Part shown: one piece after another, positions 1-8,456 of the stretch | How the letters are laid out: every line of letters starts with the position of its first letter | Position numbering within the stretch: the first letter of the stretch is position 1 | Program-made: the position numbers and the translations under genes | NCBI RefSeq assembly: GCF_001678665.1 | Contig: NZ_LZRP01000002.1 | Location: 124,001-188,000, forward strand | DNA: 64,000 bases | Source of the DNA: Erythrobacter sp. QSSC1-22B | GTDB lineage: Bacteria; Pseudomonadota; Alphaproteobacteria; Sphingomonadales; Sphingomonadaceae | Reading direction: 5' to 3' | The notes under the pieces: generated by a model | What the model was told of the DNA's origin: nothing | Database searches by the model: none | The model's input: only the letters and a program-made list of their open reading frames with translations

Positions 1-1596
1 AACAAACTTGCGCTAGGCGCGGCTGCGTTGGCCCTTTGCGTCGTGTCCGGTACCGCTTCGGCTTCGAGCCACCGGGAGGCTCCGGATATCACCGAGACTC
101 CCAAGATCGATAACACCGACTTTTACATGTTTCGCAGCTACGAAACCGGTCGCGAAGGCTTTGTTACAATCATCGCCAACTACCAGCCGATTCAGTTTCC
201 TGGGGGTGGACCCAATTATTTCACCATGGACCCGGATGCCAAATACGAAATTCACATCGACAGCAATGGTGATGCGAAAGAAGACCTGACGTTCTCGTTC
301 CAGTTCACCAATTCCCTGAGGAACGGCGGCATCGCACTGAACATTGGCGGCAAGAACGTAACGGTTCCCCTGCGCTACGTCGGGCCCGTGACCGGGGCGG
401 ACGATGCGGATCTCAACGAGACCGAAACCTATCAGGTCACGGCCGTCAAAGGTGACCGCCGCAGTGGCAGCCGGTCAAGCATTACACACAATGGGGGAGC
501 GACCTTCGTTAAACCTCTCGACAATGTCGGCAATAAAACTCTGCCGAATTACGATGGCTACGCCAATTCCCTGATTTACCCTGTGAACATCCCGGGATGT
601 GCAGCCGGTGGCCGCGTGTTCGTCGGTCAGCGTGAAGAGGCTTTCGCGGTCAATTTGGGCGAAACCTTCGATCTGGTGAACTATGTCCCAATCGAAGGTG
701 ACAGCGCGGCTTTTGCCGGTGACGGCGGCGGCTTTCCCGGTGGCATCACTCAGAGCCGTGCGAACGATTCTCTGGTAGGAGAATACAACGTCACCAGTAT
801 CGCGATGGAAGTGCCGATTGCATGCCTTACCGCAGGCGGCAACGGAGTGATTGGCGGGTGGGCTACGTCAAGCCTGCCGCAGGCACGCATCAATGATCCG
901 TCCCCGACGTATCAGAAGCCGACGTTCGACGGCGGTGCTTTCGTTCAGATGTCGCGTCTCGGTATGCCCCTGGTGAATGAATTGGTCATCGGGCTCGACA
1001 AGAAGGACGTTTTCAATCACGCCGAGCCTACGCAAGATGGCGCATTGGCGGATTTCGTGACAAATCCAACCTTCCCGGCGCTCCTCAACGCGCTTTTCCG
1101 TGCTCCGGTAAACGCCACGCTCGGGACAGATATTGCCGATCTGGCGCCGAGCAATTTTCCCCGCCAGGATTTGGTGGCGACGTTCCTCACCGGGATCAAG
1201 ACGCTCAACCAGCAGACGACGGTCACACCTTCGGAAATGACCCGGCTTAACACAGCCATCGCCCCGACCCCGCGGGCAACGCAAAGCCGCTTTGGCGTAG
1301 TGGGCGACGACCTCGCCGGCTTCCCGAACGGGCGTCGACCAGGTGACGATGTGGTCGACATCGTGTTGCGCGTGGCTATGGGCCGGCTTTGCCATCCGGT
1401 GCCGATCAATGGCCAAGCAACCGATTTGGGGCTTTGCAAACCTGCCGATGCACCGGTCGGACAAGTCGCGTTCACCGACGGTGCGCCGATTTCGGCACGC
1501 GATCTGCAAGGCCAGTTCCCCTATCTGAACTCGCCGATACCCGGATCGCCCAACTCCGCCCGTGATGCCCGCGCCGTGCGACCTGCGCAGCCATAA
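1..1596 (+). CDS. DUF4331 family secreted protein (5' end outside window)
   Basis: The reading frame is open from the first base, so the true start lies upstream. The first visible residues (ALGAAALALCVVSGTASA) are the back half of a signal peptide, followed by SSHREAPDIT, the N-terminal signature of DUF4331 proteins. More than 520 residues are visible, with family-like stretches such as DNTDFYMFRSYE. The protein is therefore exported to the periplasm or beyond; no enzymatic role is established for the family and none can be read here. A small lipoprotein follows 15 bp downstream and probably shares the transcript. The TTG at 28 is an internal codon, not the start. Confidence 0.85.
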   Translation, partial: NKLALGAAALALCVVSGTASASSHREAPDITETPKIDNTDFYMFRSYETGREGFVTIIANYQPIQFPGGGPNYFTMDPDAKYEIHIDSNGDAKEDLTFSFQFTNSLRNGGIALNIGGKNVTVPLRYVGPVTGADDADLNETETYQVTAVKGDRRSGSRSSITHNGGATFVKPLDNVGNKTLPNYDGYANSLIYPVNIPGCAAGGRVFVGQREEAFAVNLGETFDLVNYVPIEGDSAAFAGDGGGFPGGITQSRANDSLVGEYNVTSIAMEVPIACLTAGGNGVIGGWATSSLPQARINDPSPTYQKPTFDGGAFVQMSRLGMPLVNELVIGLDKKDVFNHAEPTQDGALADFVTNPTFPALLNALFRAPVNATLGTDIADLAPSNFPRQDLVATFLTGIKTLNQQTTVTPSEMTRLNTAIAPTPRATQSRFGVVGDDLAGFPNGRRPGDDVVDIVLRVAMGRLCHPVPINGQATDLGLCKPADAPVGQVAFTDGAPISARDLQGQFPYLNSPIPGSPNSARDARAVRPAQP

Positions 1597-1611
1597 GGGG
1601 AGATTAGAAAC

Positions 1612-1872
1612 ATGGCCTATAAGCAAATACTAAGGGCAAGCGCGTCGATCCTAATGCTGGGATCGGTCGCGGCCTGCGGGGATAACGATTCGGTCGATCC
1701 GATCGCTGAAGTCCCCGCACCGCCGCCCCCATCAGGTGGAACCTTCCAATCGCGGTTCGGATCTGCCTTCGCGGCGATTTTCGACCGTTCATGGACTGAA
1801 GATCCTGTCGATCCGCAGCCGGCCGACGTACCGCCGCTGGCTCCGTCAGACGACCCCAAGGACAACCTTTAG
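1612..1872 (+). CDS. small proline-rich lipoprotein
   Basis: An 86-residue protein with a signal peptide and a lipobox ending at Cys22 (GSVAAC), so it should be lipidated and membrane anchored. The mature part is short, rich in Pro and Asp (PAPPPPSGG, then PQPADVPPLAPSDDP), and shows no recognisable domain. A good ribosome site (aggggaga) lies about 8 bases before the ATG. It follows the DUF4331 gene by 15 bp and is convergent with gspK, so it is probably the last gene of the DUF4331 transcript. The function is unknown; it could accompany the secreted DUF4331 protein. Confidence 0.75.
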   Translation: MAYKQILRASASILMLGSVAACGDNDSVDPIAEVPAPPPPSGGTFQSRFGSAFAAIFDRSWTEDPVDPQPADVPPLAPSDDPKDNL

Positions 1873-1903
1873 GTCGTCGCTTCGGTCCCTAGTTTGATTG
1901 GGA

Positions 1904-2818
1904 CTATATCGCGTTAGGGAGGGGCGGCACCTGCATTGGAGCCGCCCCTCTCCATCGTTTCAGGACCAGCACCTGGGGACCGCCGCCCATTGTCCGGCGA
2001 TATAGCAAACTGGTCAGTTGCTGACTGGTGCCCCCAATATCGACCGTGCTGCGAGCCCAATAGTAGCTGGAGGTGACGCCGCTGCCCGGTGGCGGGAAAA
2101 TCCCGCTAAGCGCGAGGTCCTCGCGTGTCAGCCCGCCGCCCTTGCCACCGCCGGCAGTCCGGGCAGCCATCAGCTTGCGGGCCTGGCCGGGATTGTTCAG
2201 CAAAATGGCGGCAAGCATTTCGGGTGCCGTGTTGAGGTTCACATCGGTCGGTTCAGGCAGCACCGTTGCAAGCACGGCGAGGCGTCGTATTTCGGCCAAG
2301 GTCAGGCCCGCCCCCTGGAGATCGCCGAGCCCCACAATACCGCGGCTCGTCTGAACCAGATCCGCGATCTGCCCGGCCTTCTCGGGAGACAAATCGACAG
2401 CCGCCGCAAGCGCCGCGAAATAGTCATTGGTGACGGCATCGCCGCGCACCAGATTGTTGATATTGAACATGGCTTGGGCGTCAGACACATCAAAACTGAA
2501 ACGTCCGCCATCAATCGCTGCATCATCGTCTGCGATCGCTGCCCATTCATCCTTGCGCGAATCGCTGTCGGCTCCGCGTGCCAGGTCACGCCGCAACGCG
2601 GCAACAGCAGAAAGCTCCGCACCGCGGGCAACCGCGCTGGCTTGGGTTGCATTGCGCAGGCGCAAGCTGAGTTCGATATCGGTGTCGTCGCTGGCAATCA
2701 TCATCACCAAGATCGCCGTGGCCAGCATCACAATGACGAGCACGTTGATCAAAACCATTCCCTGCTCCCCGTCCGAAGCATTTTTGGTCGTTCGATCGGG
2801 ACTTGGAACCACCATCAA
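1904..2818 (-). CDS. gspK: type II secretion system minor pseudopilin GspK
   Basis: 304 residues. It has a prepilin-like N-terminus: a short basic leader, Gly20, then a hydrophobic helix (MVLINVLVIVMLATAILVMM). Position +5 after the Gly is Asn instead of Glu, as is usual for GspK, which caps the pseudopilus tip. The large following domain carries the GspK helix-hairpin-helix-like part (ADLVQTSRGIVGLGDLQGAG) and NLNTAPEMLAAIL. It overlaps gspJ by 4 bp (ATGA). It acts in the inner membrane/periplasm as tip subunit together with GspI and GspJ. Unusually, gspK-J are separated from gspG-H-I by about 7 kb. Confidence 0.92.
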   Translation of the reverse strand: MMVVPSPDRTTKNASDGEQGMVLINVLVIVMLATAILVMMIASDDTDIELSLRLRNATQASAVARGAELSAVAALRRDLARGADSDSRKDEWAAIADDDAAIDGGRFSFDVSDAQAMFNINNLVRGDAVTNDYFAALAAAVDLSPEKAGQIADLVQTSRGIVGLGDLQGAGLTLAEIRRLAVLATVLPEPTDVNLNTAPEMLAAILLNNPGQARKLMAARTAGGGKGGGLTREDLALSGIFPPPGSGVTSSYYWARSTVDIGGTSQQLTSLLYRRTMGGGPQVLVLKRWRGAAPMQVPPLPNAI

Positions 2819-3345
2819 ATTTCATCCGGCAATTCGATCAACCGACGTACCGGACCTGCGGTTTGACTCGGTTGCGGTGCCAACTCCAGTATCAGCTCAA
2901 CCGCCTCGGGACGGACTGGATCCTCTTGCGTGACCGGCGTAACAGTCCAGGCGCCATTTTTGTAGAACCGCAACCCCATCCCGGCCACTCCCATAAGTAT
3001 CGGCAACTCTGTATCGCCCGTCTGCCGGTAGAGCGCGCCATCCGCGAAGCGATAGACCACCGGGTAGTCGCCCACCGCGCTGCTGCGGGTGAACACCATC
3101 GTCCCTCCTTCGATTAGCGGTCCGGACGACAGTTGTTCGATGTCTGCGGTCACGAGATAAAGCACGCGCTGAAGCTCCGACAGGCGTTCGCTGCGTCCTT
3201 CGGTGCGCTGCTGCACGCCGATAACCGTTTCCACGAGGCCGACTCCAGCGAGCGAAATCAGCGCGAACAACAACAAGGAAACGAGCAGTTCGACCAGCGT
3301 GAACCCGCCGCTCTCGTCTGTCGGGTTAGGGACCGAAACGCTCAT
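2815..3345 (-). CDS. gspJ: type II secretion system minor pseudopilin GspJ
   Basis: 176 residues with a textbook type IV prepilin N-terminus: Gly14 followed by FTLVELLVSLLLFALI, with Glu at +5 (Glu19), to be cut and methylated by the prepilin peptidase. The rest fits GspJ: a region of beta strands ending with RPEAVELILEL. GspJ joins GspI and GspK in the pseudopilus tip. The gene overlaps the downstream gspK by 4 bp and is preceded, 30 bp upstream, by the LivK-like gene on the same strand, so the three could be one transcript. Confidence 0.92.
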   Translation of the reverse strand: MSVSVPNPTDESGGFTLVELLVSLLLFALISLAGVGLVETVIGVQQRTEGRSERLSELQRVLYLVTADIEQLSSGPLIEGGTMVFTRSSAVGDYPVVYRFADGALYRQTGDTELPILMGVAGMGLRFYKNGAWTVTPVTQEDPVRPEAVELILELAPQPSQTAGPVRRLIELPDEI

Positions 3346-3375
3346 CCTCGTACCTTGCTTATCGGTGCAGCCCGC

Positions 3376-4428
3376 TCATGCCGGCTGCGGCGCGGCGATC
3401 TTGCGAATACCGCCCGCTGCCAGTTCCAGGATCGTCAGGTTGCGCGCCGCGCTCCCGTCCTCACGAAACCGCACATGACCGCACACGCCGCTGAAACCAT
3501 TCGTCGCCAACACGGCAGACCGGTCCAGACCGCCACTCTGCCGCATCTGGTTGAGGATGCTAGATGCGTCGAAGGCAAGCGCCGCGATGATCCCGGGACG
3601 AGTGCCCATGCGCTGTTCGAACTGCCTGGCGAAATTCGCAAAGCCGGCCGGATCGGGAGCGGCCAGCCAGGTGCCTTCCAACTGCTGGAACATTTCACCG
3701 GGCAGGTCGAGCTCCGGAAGTGCGGCGAGCGGTTGGATACCTTTGGCGGCAAGTTGCGGCGCCAATTGTGCCAGCCCGGCGATGTCGGGCATAAGCACCG
3801 CGTCGGGCAGACCGTCCGCAGAGCCTGCAACATTGCCGGGAAGAGTGAAGAGATCGCCCGCGGGAAGCGGGTTGACCGTTAGCCCCAGCGCCGCACCTTC
3901 GACCTCGGCGGCCGCGCGAACCTGCGCGCCCCAGCCGCGATCCTCCCCGCCCACAGCCACGCGGCGGATGCCTCGGTCCGAAGCATATTGCAGGATCGCA
4001 CTGACGCTCTGACGGGCGGTAATGCCCAGCAGAAAGGCCCCGCTTTCGCGCAAATTCGCATCGTTGCTAAAGGAGATAACCGGCACCGTTCCGCCGGCGG
4101 CAGCGACCACTCCTGGCACCTCCACAGCCATAAGCGGGCCAAGGATCACGCCGGCGCGCTTCTTGAGCGCCAGGCGCGCTGCGGCGGCCGCACCTTCCGG
4201 TGTGCCACCTGTATCGTACACTGCCAGAGACAATTTGGCATTTGTCGCTTGCGCAAGCATGGCTGCGCGCTCCATGCTGCGGCCAAGTTCTGCATGGGGT
4301 CCAGTTTGTGGAACCAGCAATGCAGCCACTGGGCCAGCCTTGGCGGCGAAGACCGGCGCGACCAACAGGGGAAAAGACGATGCAAGCAGGATTGACGGCG
4401 AATATTGCAGCAGCTGACGTCGATCCAT
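3376..4428 (-). CDS. LivK/LpoA-like periplasmic binding protein in the T2SS cluster
   Basis: About 350 residues. A signal peptide (MDRRQLLQYSPSILLASSFP...VFAA) is followed by a type 1 periplasmic-binding fold of the branched-chain amino acid receptor/penicillin-binding-protein-activator class: VAALLVPQTGPHAELGRSME, then GVILGPLMAVEVPGV and VPVISFSNDANL. It is probably an exported ligand-binding or cell-wall-enzyme partner; the ligand is unknown. A GTG at 4434 has the better-spaced ribosome site (aggag 9 bases upstream), so the true start may be two codons earlier. The 5' end overlaps the divergent gspN start by about 50 bp. Its place inside a T2SS cluster suggests a role in passing the machine through peptidoglycan, but that is inference. 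Confidence 0.75.
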   Translation of the reverse strand: MDRRQLLQYSPSILLASSFPLLVAPVFAAKAGPVAALLVPQTGPHAELGRSMERAAMLAQATNAKLSLAVYDTGGTPEGAAAAARLALKKRAGVILGPLMAVEVPGVVAAAGGTVPVISFSNDANLRESGAFLLGITARQSVSAILQYASDRGIRRVAVGGEDRGWGAQVRAAAEVEGAALGLTVNPLPAGDLFTLPGNVAGSADGLPDAVLMPDIAGLAQLAPQLAAKGIQPLAALPELDLPGEMFQQLEGTWLAAPDPAGFANFARQFEQRMGTRPGIIAALAFDASSILNQMRQSGGLDRSAVLATNGFSGVCGHVRFREDGSAARNLTILELAAGGIRKIAAPQPA

Positions 4429-5141
4429 GGGCACAACAGAATACTCCTGTTGCGGCACACAAAGTCCGGCGCCGCACACTGATTTTCGGTTTCACCGCGG
4501 CGATAGCATATCTGATCGGCATGATCGCCATGATTCCGGCCGCGGCCGTGGTGGACGAAAATGACCGGCTGAGCGTCGGCGGAACGATCTGGGACGGTGA
4601 GGCGGTGGTTGATTCAACCGTTCGCGTCGTCTGGGACTTTTCCCCGATCTCGAGCCTGACCAAGCTGGCGTTTACCGCCCGCTGGCATTTGACGGGCAGC
4701 GCAAACGATCTGGCGGGCAGCGTATCACTGCGCGGCGATCAGCTCCATCTGGACGACGCATCCGGACAGGTCGACGGGGTGCTGTTGGACGCATTGTTTC
4801 CAAATCTGCCCCTGAGTTGCAGGTTCAATGCCGATGTCCGGCTGGCCTATCTGCATCTTGGCGGCAGCGGTCAGGGCGGCGCCGGGAGCCTGCGCACCGG
4901 GCCCGTCAACTGCAATGCAAAAGACCTTGCCGCCTTTCCCGTGGATTTACCCCAGATGGAGGCTGACCTTGCACCGGCAGGTGACGCAACCGCGGGAGCG
5001 CTGAAGACCGTCGAGAATGGCGCCCATCTGATCGAACTGCGGCTTTCTTCCGACGGCATGCTGAGCGTGTGGCCGACCCAGATGGCCGTTGCATTGACGC
5101 CGATGCTGGCTGGCAAGCGATACGATACCAAGATCGAATAG
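4380..5141 (+). CDS. gspN: type II secretion system protein GspN
   Basis: 253 residues from the ATG at 4380, which has a good ribosome site (aggggaaaa). The cytoplasmic N-terminus is short, followed by one membrane segment (TLIFGFTAAIAYLIGMIAMIPAAAVV) and a periplasmic domain typical of GspN: VGGTIWDGEAVV..., PISSLTKLAFTARWHLTG, LSCRFNADVRLAYLHLGG. GspN is a bitopic inner-membrane component present in some T2SS. It starts inside the 5' end of the divergent LivK-like gene and ends 3 bp from the 3' end of gspF (convergent). The longer in-frame extension to 4200 reads antisense to the neighbour and is not used. Confidence 0.85.
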   Translation: MQAGLTANIAAADVDPWAQQNTPVAAHKVRRRTLIFGFTAAIAYLIGMIAMIPAAAVVDENDRLSVGGTIWDGEAVVDSTVRVVWDFSPISSLTKLAFTARWHLTGSANDLAGSVSLRGDQLHLDDASGQVDGVLLDALFPNLPLSCRFNADVRLAYLHLGGSGQGGAGSLRTGPVNCNAKDLAAFPVDLPQMEADLAPAGDATAGALKTVENGAHLIELRLSSDGMLSVWPTQMAVALTPMLAGKRYDTKIE

Positions 5142-5144
5142 CGG

Positions 5145-6389
5145 TCAGGAAATCGCCAGATCATTGAGACCGATGATCGGCATCAGAATCGCCATCACCA
5201 TCAACAGCACCATCCCGCCCATAGCCAATAGCACCATCGGCTCGACCAGCGAGACGATGACCTGAAGTTGGGCATCCACCTCGCGATCCAGCTCGCCGGC
5301 AGCGCGTTCCAGCGCGGGGCCCAGCTTCCCGCTCGCCTCGCCGCTGGCCACGATGGCGACCAGCATACCCGGCAGGATATCGGCCTCGCGCATCGATCTG
5401 CTAACGCTGTCGCCCTCGCGTACTCGCAGCGCGACTTCCTCCATGCGTTTGCGGATGTGGCCATTGGGGATCACCGCAGCGGCCGCATTGAGCGCATCGA
5501 GCAGCGGCACCGCGCTTTGCACCAAGGTGGCAAGCGTTGCTGAGAAACGCGCAGCGTTCAATTGCCGACTGAAGCGGGCGAGCGGCTCACGCGTCGCGAC
5601 CAGCCGGTCGAAGGCCAGTCGCCGTTCGGGCCGGGCAAATTCACGCCGAGCGAGCAGCGCCCCGCCGACAAGCGCAACCAATATGACCAAACCGTAATTC
5701 GTGAGCAACGAACTCACTGCGATCAATATGCGAGTCAGCAACGGCAGGTCCGCACCGCGCGAGACAAACACCTGCACGATGTCGGGTACGACGTAGATCA
5801 TCATCAAGGCCATCATCAGCGCCGAGATTGTCGCCAACAGCGCGGGATAAAGCAGCGCGAGCTTAAGCTTGCGATTGGCCGCATGGCGCGAGTCGACGAA
5901 GTCAGCCAGATAGGCGAGCACGTCGGGCAAACGTCCCGACTGCTCCCCCGCATGGATCGAGGCAACGTAGTAGTTGGGAAATACCTTGGGGTGACGCGCC
6001 AAGGCCTGGGCGAAGCTCGAACCCTCCATCACCTTGCTGCGGACGTCGAGCAGCACTCCGGCCACGTTTGGCGCGTCACCCTGTCCCGAGACCAGCCGCA
6101 AGGCTTCCTCGATCCGGACATCGCTGCCGATGAGAGTGGAAAGCTGCCGCGTCGAGGTGGCCAAACTGCGGGATGAGACCGACCGACGACGGAACCGTTC
6201 GCGCAAGGGTTGCGGACCGCCCGAGGGTTCGTCGGTATTGCGCTCCGCCTTGTGGCTAGGAGAAACCGACACGGGCAGCAACGCCTGTTCTCGCAAGGCA
6301 TGGCGCGCAGCGGTCAGATTACCCGCCTCGATCACGCCCCTTTTCGTGCGCCCCGCCGGGTCGATGGCCTGATAGGAAAAGGCCGGCAT
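5145..6389 (-). CDS. gspF: type II secretion system inner-membrane platform protein GspF
   Basis: 414 residues, normal GspF length. It begins MPAFSYQAIDPAGRTKRGV and contains two homologous T2SSF domains (about 75-200 and 280-400), with membrane segments near 175-200, 230-250 and 385-408 (MVLLAMGGMVLLMVMAILMP). Family motifs seen: FPNYYVASIHAGEQSGRLP and GMLVAIVASGEASGKLG. It is the polytopic platform protein that couples the GspE ATPase to pseudopilus growth. It starts 1 bp from the end of gspE in the gspL-M-E-F transcript. Confidence 0.95.
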   Translation of the reverse strand: MPAFSYQAIDPAGRTKRGVIEAGNLTAARHALREQALLPVSVSPSHKAERNTDEPSGGPQPLRERFRRRSVSSRSLATSTRQLSTLIGSDVRIEEALRLVSGQGDAPNVAGVLLDVRSKVMEGSSFAQALARHPKVFPNYYVASIHAGEQSGRLPDVLAYLADFVDSRHAANRKLKLALLYPALLATISALMMALMMIYVVPDIVQVFVSRGADLPLLTRILIAVSSLLTNYGLVILVALVGGALLARREFARPERRLAFDRLVATREPLARFSRQLNAARFSATLATLVQSAVPLLDALNAAAAVIPNGHIRKRMEEVALRVREGDSVSRSMREADILPGMLVAIVASGEASGKLGPALERAAGELDREVDAQLQVIVSLVEPMVLLAMGGMVLLMVMAILMPIIGLNDLAIS

Positions 6390-6390
6390 G

Positions 6391-7962
6391 TCAGACCTCT
6401 TCGCGCACTACCCGCGCCACTTCGGCAACGCTGGTCAATCCCTCGCGAATTTTCAACACACCGTCGTCGAGCAGCGAGGGGCTCAGCCGACGAGCCTGTT
6501 CAGTCAGCACGGCTTCGGAAGCGCCGTCGTGAATTAATGCCTCCAGTGTCCGGTCGACCGGGATAACCTCGTGTATACCGGTGCGACCGCGATAGCCGTC
6601 GCCGTGGCAATGCTCGCAGCCAACCGGGAACCAGATCGTCTCCCCGGCTTCGATCGCACCTTCCAAGAGGGCCACGTCGGCTTCACCGGCCGGGCGCCTG
6701 TCTCGGCAATGTTGGCACAGTTTGCGCACGAGGCGCTGGGCCAGCAGGCCAATTACCATCGGCGCGAGCAGATAGCGTTCGACGCCGATATCGATCAGTC
6801 GGGTAATGCTGCCGATGGCCGAATTGGTGTGCAGGGTAGAGATGACCAAATGTCCGGTCATGCTGGCGCGTACGGCAACTTGGGCGGTTTCGCCGTCGCG
6901 GATTTCGCCCACCATGATCACGTCCGGATCCTGCCGCAGGATCGCGCGCAGTCCCCGAGCGAAGCTCATTTCCGTGCGGTGGTTGACCTGAGTCTGGGCA
7001 ATCCCCTCCAGCTCGTATTCGATCGGGTCCTCGACGGTCATGATGTTGCAGTTGCGATCGTTGAGGCGGGTCAGCGCGGCATAGAGGGTTGTGGTCTTGC
7101 CCGAACCGGTCGGTCCGCTGACGAAGATGATGCCGTTGGGCCGCTTGAGCAATCGATCGAGCAGTTCCGAATTGCGCGCATTCATCCCAAGGGTGGTCAG
7201 ATCGAGTTCTACCGAACCGCGATCAAGCAGCCGCATCACGACGCGCTCGCCATGCTGGGTTGGAATGGTCGATACGCGCACATCCACATCGTGCCCGCCG
7301 ATTCGCAAAGTCACTCGGCCATCCTGCGGCGTACGCTTTTCGGCGATGTCGAGCCGTGCCATAACCTTGATCCGGCTGACCAGCAGCGGGGCGAGCGCCC
7401 GCTTGGGCTCGATCATGTCGCGCAGCACTCCATCGATGCGGAAGCGCACGATCAATCGCCGTTCCTGCGTTTCGATATGAATGTCCGAAGCGCCTTCCTT
7501 GATCGCCTGCAGCAGCAATGCATTGATCAGGCGGATCACCGGCGAATCATCGCGATTGTCCAACAGGTCATCCACTTCGGCAGCGCTGTCGGCTAGCGTC
7601 GCGAGGTCGATCTCGTCGCCCGCCGTCACATCTGCGACGAGGCTGGCGCTTTCGCGATACACCGCTTGCAGGGCAGCGGAGAATTCGTCATCGTTAACGG
7701 GCCGCCACAGGATCGATCCGTAGAGCCGCTGCACTTCTAGGAGCGTCGAAAGGCTGGCAGTCGCGCGATGGAGGCAAACGAGCTTGTCTTCGTCATTGCG
7801 GACCAGAGCGCCGCGTTCGCGCGCGAAGCTGTAGGTAAGTTCCGCTGGCGGTGTCGCATCGGCCCGGTCTGGTTGCCGATCGACTTCGACAAGTGCCAAG
7901 GCCGAAGCTTCTGGCGGATCGGGAATGCCCGGTTCGTGATCGGCGCGATAATCGTCCATCAT
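6391..7962 (-). CDS. gspE: type II secretion system ATPase GspE
   Basis: 523 residues, full length. Walker A GPTGSGKTT lies at about 275-283, the Asp/His boxes follow, Walker B (DPDVIMVGEIRD) is near 350, and a tetracysteine zinc site lies at about 416-455 (LCQHCRDRR and CEHCHGDGYRGRTG). The N-terminal 150 residues form the GspL-binding part. It is the cytoplasmic hexameric ATPase that drives pseudopilus assembly through GspF and GspL. The 3' end of gspM overlaps its start by 4 bp. It is the only secretion ATPase in the window, so it would also have to serve the second locus at 16-20 kb if that locus needs one. Confidence 0.96.
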   Translation of the reverse strand: MMDDYRADHEPGIPDPPEASALALVEVDRQPDRADATPPAELTYSFARERGALVRNDEDKLVCLHRATASLSTLLEVQRLYGSILWRPVNDDEFSAALQAVYRESASLVADVTAGDEIDLATLADSAAEVDDLLDNRDDSPVIRLINALLLQAIKEGASDIHIETQERRLIVRFRIDGVLRDMIEPKRALAPLLVSRIKVMARLDIAEKRTPQDGRVTLRIGGHDVDVRVSTIPTQHGERVVMRLLDRGSVELDLTTLGMNARNSELLDRLLKRPNGIIFVSGPTGSGKTTTLYAALTRLNDRNCNIMTVEDPIEYELEGIAQTQVNHRTEMSFARGLRAILRQDPDVIMVGEIRDGETAQVAVRASMTGHLVISTLHTNSAIGSITRLIDIGVERYLLAPMVIGLLAQRLVRKLCQHCRDRRPAGEADVALLEGAIEAGETIWFPVGCEHCHGDGYRGRTGIHEVIPVDRTLEALIHDGASEAVLTEQARRLSPSLLDDGVLKIREGLTSVAEVARVVREEV

Positions 7963-8456
7963 TCACCCAATACGAAGGTCGCCGAGACGAATCCGGGCGC
8001 GCCCTGCCGATCGATATCGGCGCTGCGCACGCGCAGATTGCTGGTGCCTTCGACATCCGCAATCCAGGTGATGACGGTGTCGAACGGCGCATCCTGAAGG
8101 ACTACCCGCACGGCATCGCCTTGATCGTCGATCTGACCCACCTCCAACTGGGCCGCTGCCAAGCTGTTGGTCACGATGGCGGAAGGGGTGCCGCGGCGAA
8201 ACGTGCCCAACCGGGCCATCGATTCGCCGCCGCTGCGCAAACGGGCATCGAGCATCGCAGCGTTCCGAATGTCTGCCAACGAGTCCTGTCTGGCCTCGCG
8301 AATGGGAGCAAGGACGATCAGCAGCAGCCCCAGTATTCCAATCGCTGCCAGCGAGCCGAGCAATATCTGTTCGCGGACACTGCGCTCGCTCCACCACCCG
8401 CGGGTGCGTTGCCAGTAAGGGGCAAGGTAGTCCAGATCGAGGCGGTCACGGATCAT
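7959..8456 (-). CDS. gspM: type II secretion system protein GspM
   Basis: 165 residues: a short cytoplasmic N-terminus with the sequence YWQRTRGWWSERSVREQILL, one membrane segment (LGSLAAIGILGLLLIVLAPI), then a periplasmic ferredoxin-like domain. This is the standard GspM plan; GspM pairs with GspL in the inner-membrane platform. The gene sits between gspL and gspE with 4-bp overlaps at both ends, so translation is probably coupled. Confidence 0.88.
   Translation of the reverse strand: MIRDRLDLDYLAPYWQRTRGWWSERSVREQILLGSLAAIGILGLLLIVLAPIREARQDSLADIRNAAMLDARLRSGGESMARLGTFRRGTPSAIVTNSLAAAQLEVGQIDDQGDAVRVVLQDAPFDTVITWIADVEGTSNLRVRSADIDRQGAPGFVSATFVLGE

Noticed and set aside
1916-1952. Inverted repeat GGGGCGGC/GCCGCCCC near the end of gspK
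   Set aside because: It lies inside the gspK coding sequence and is not followed by a T tract, so I do not call it a terminator.
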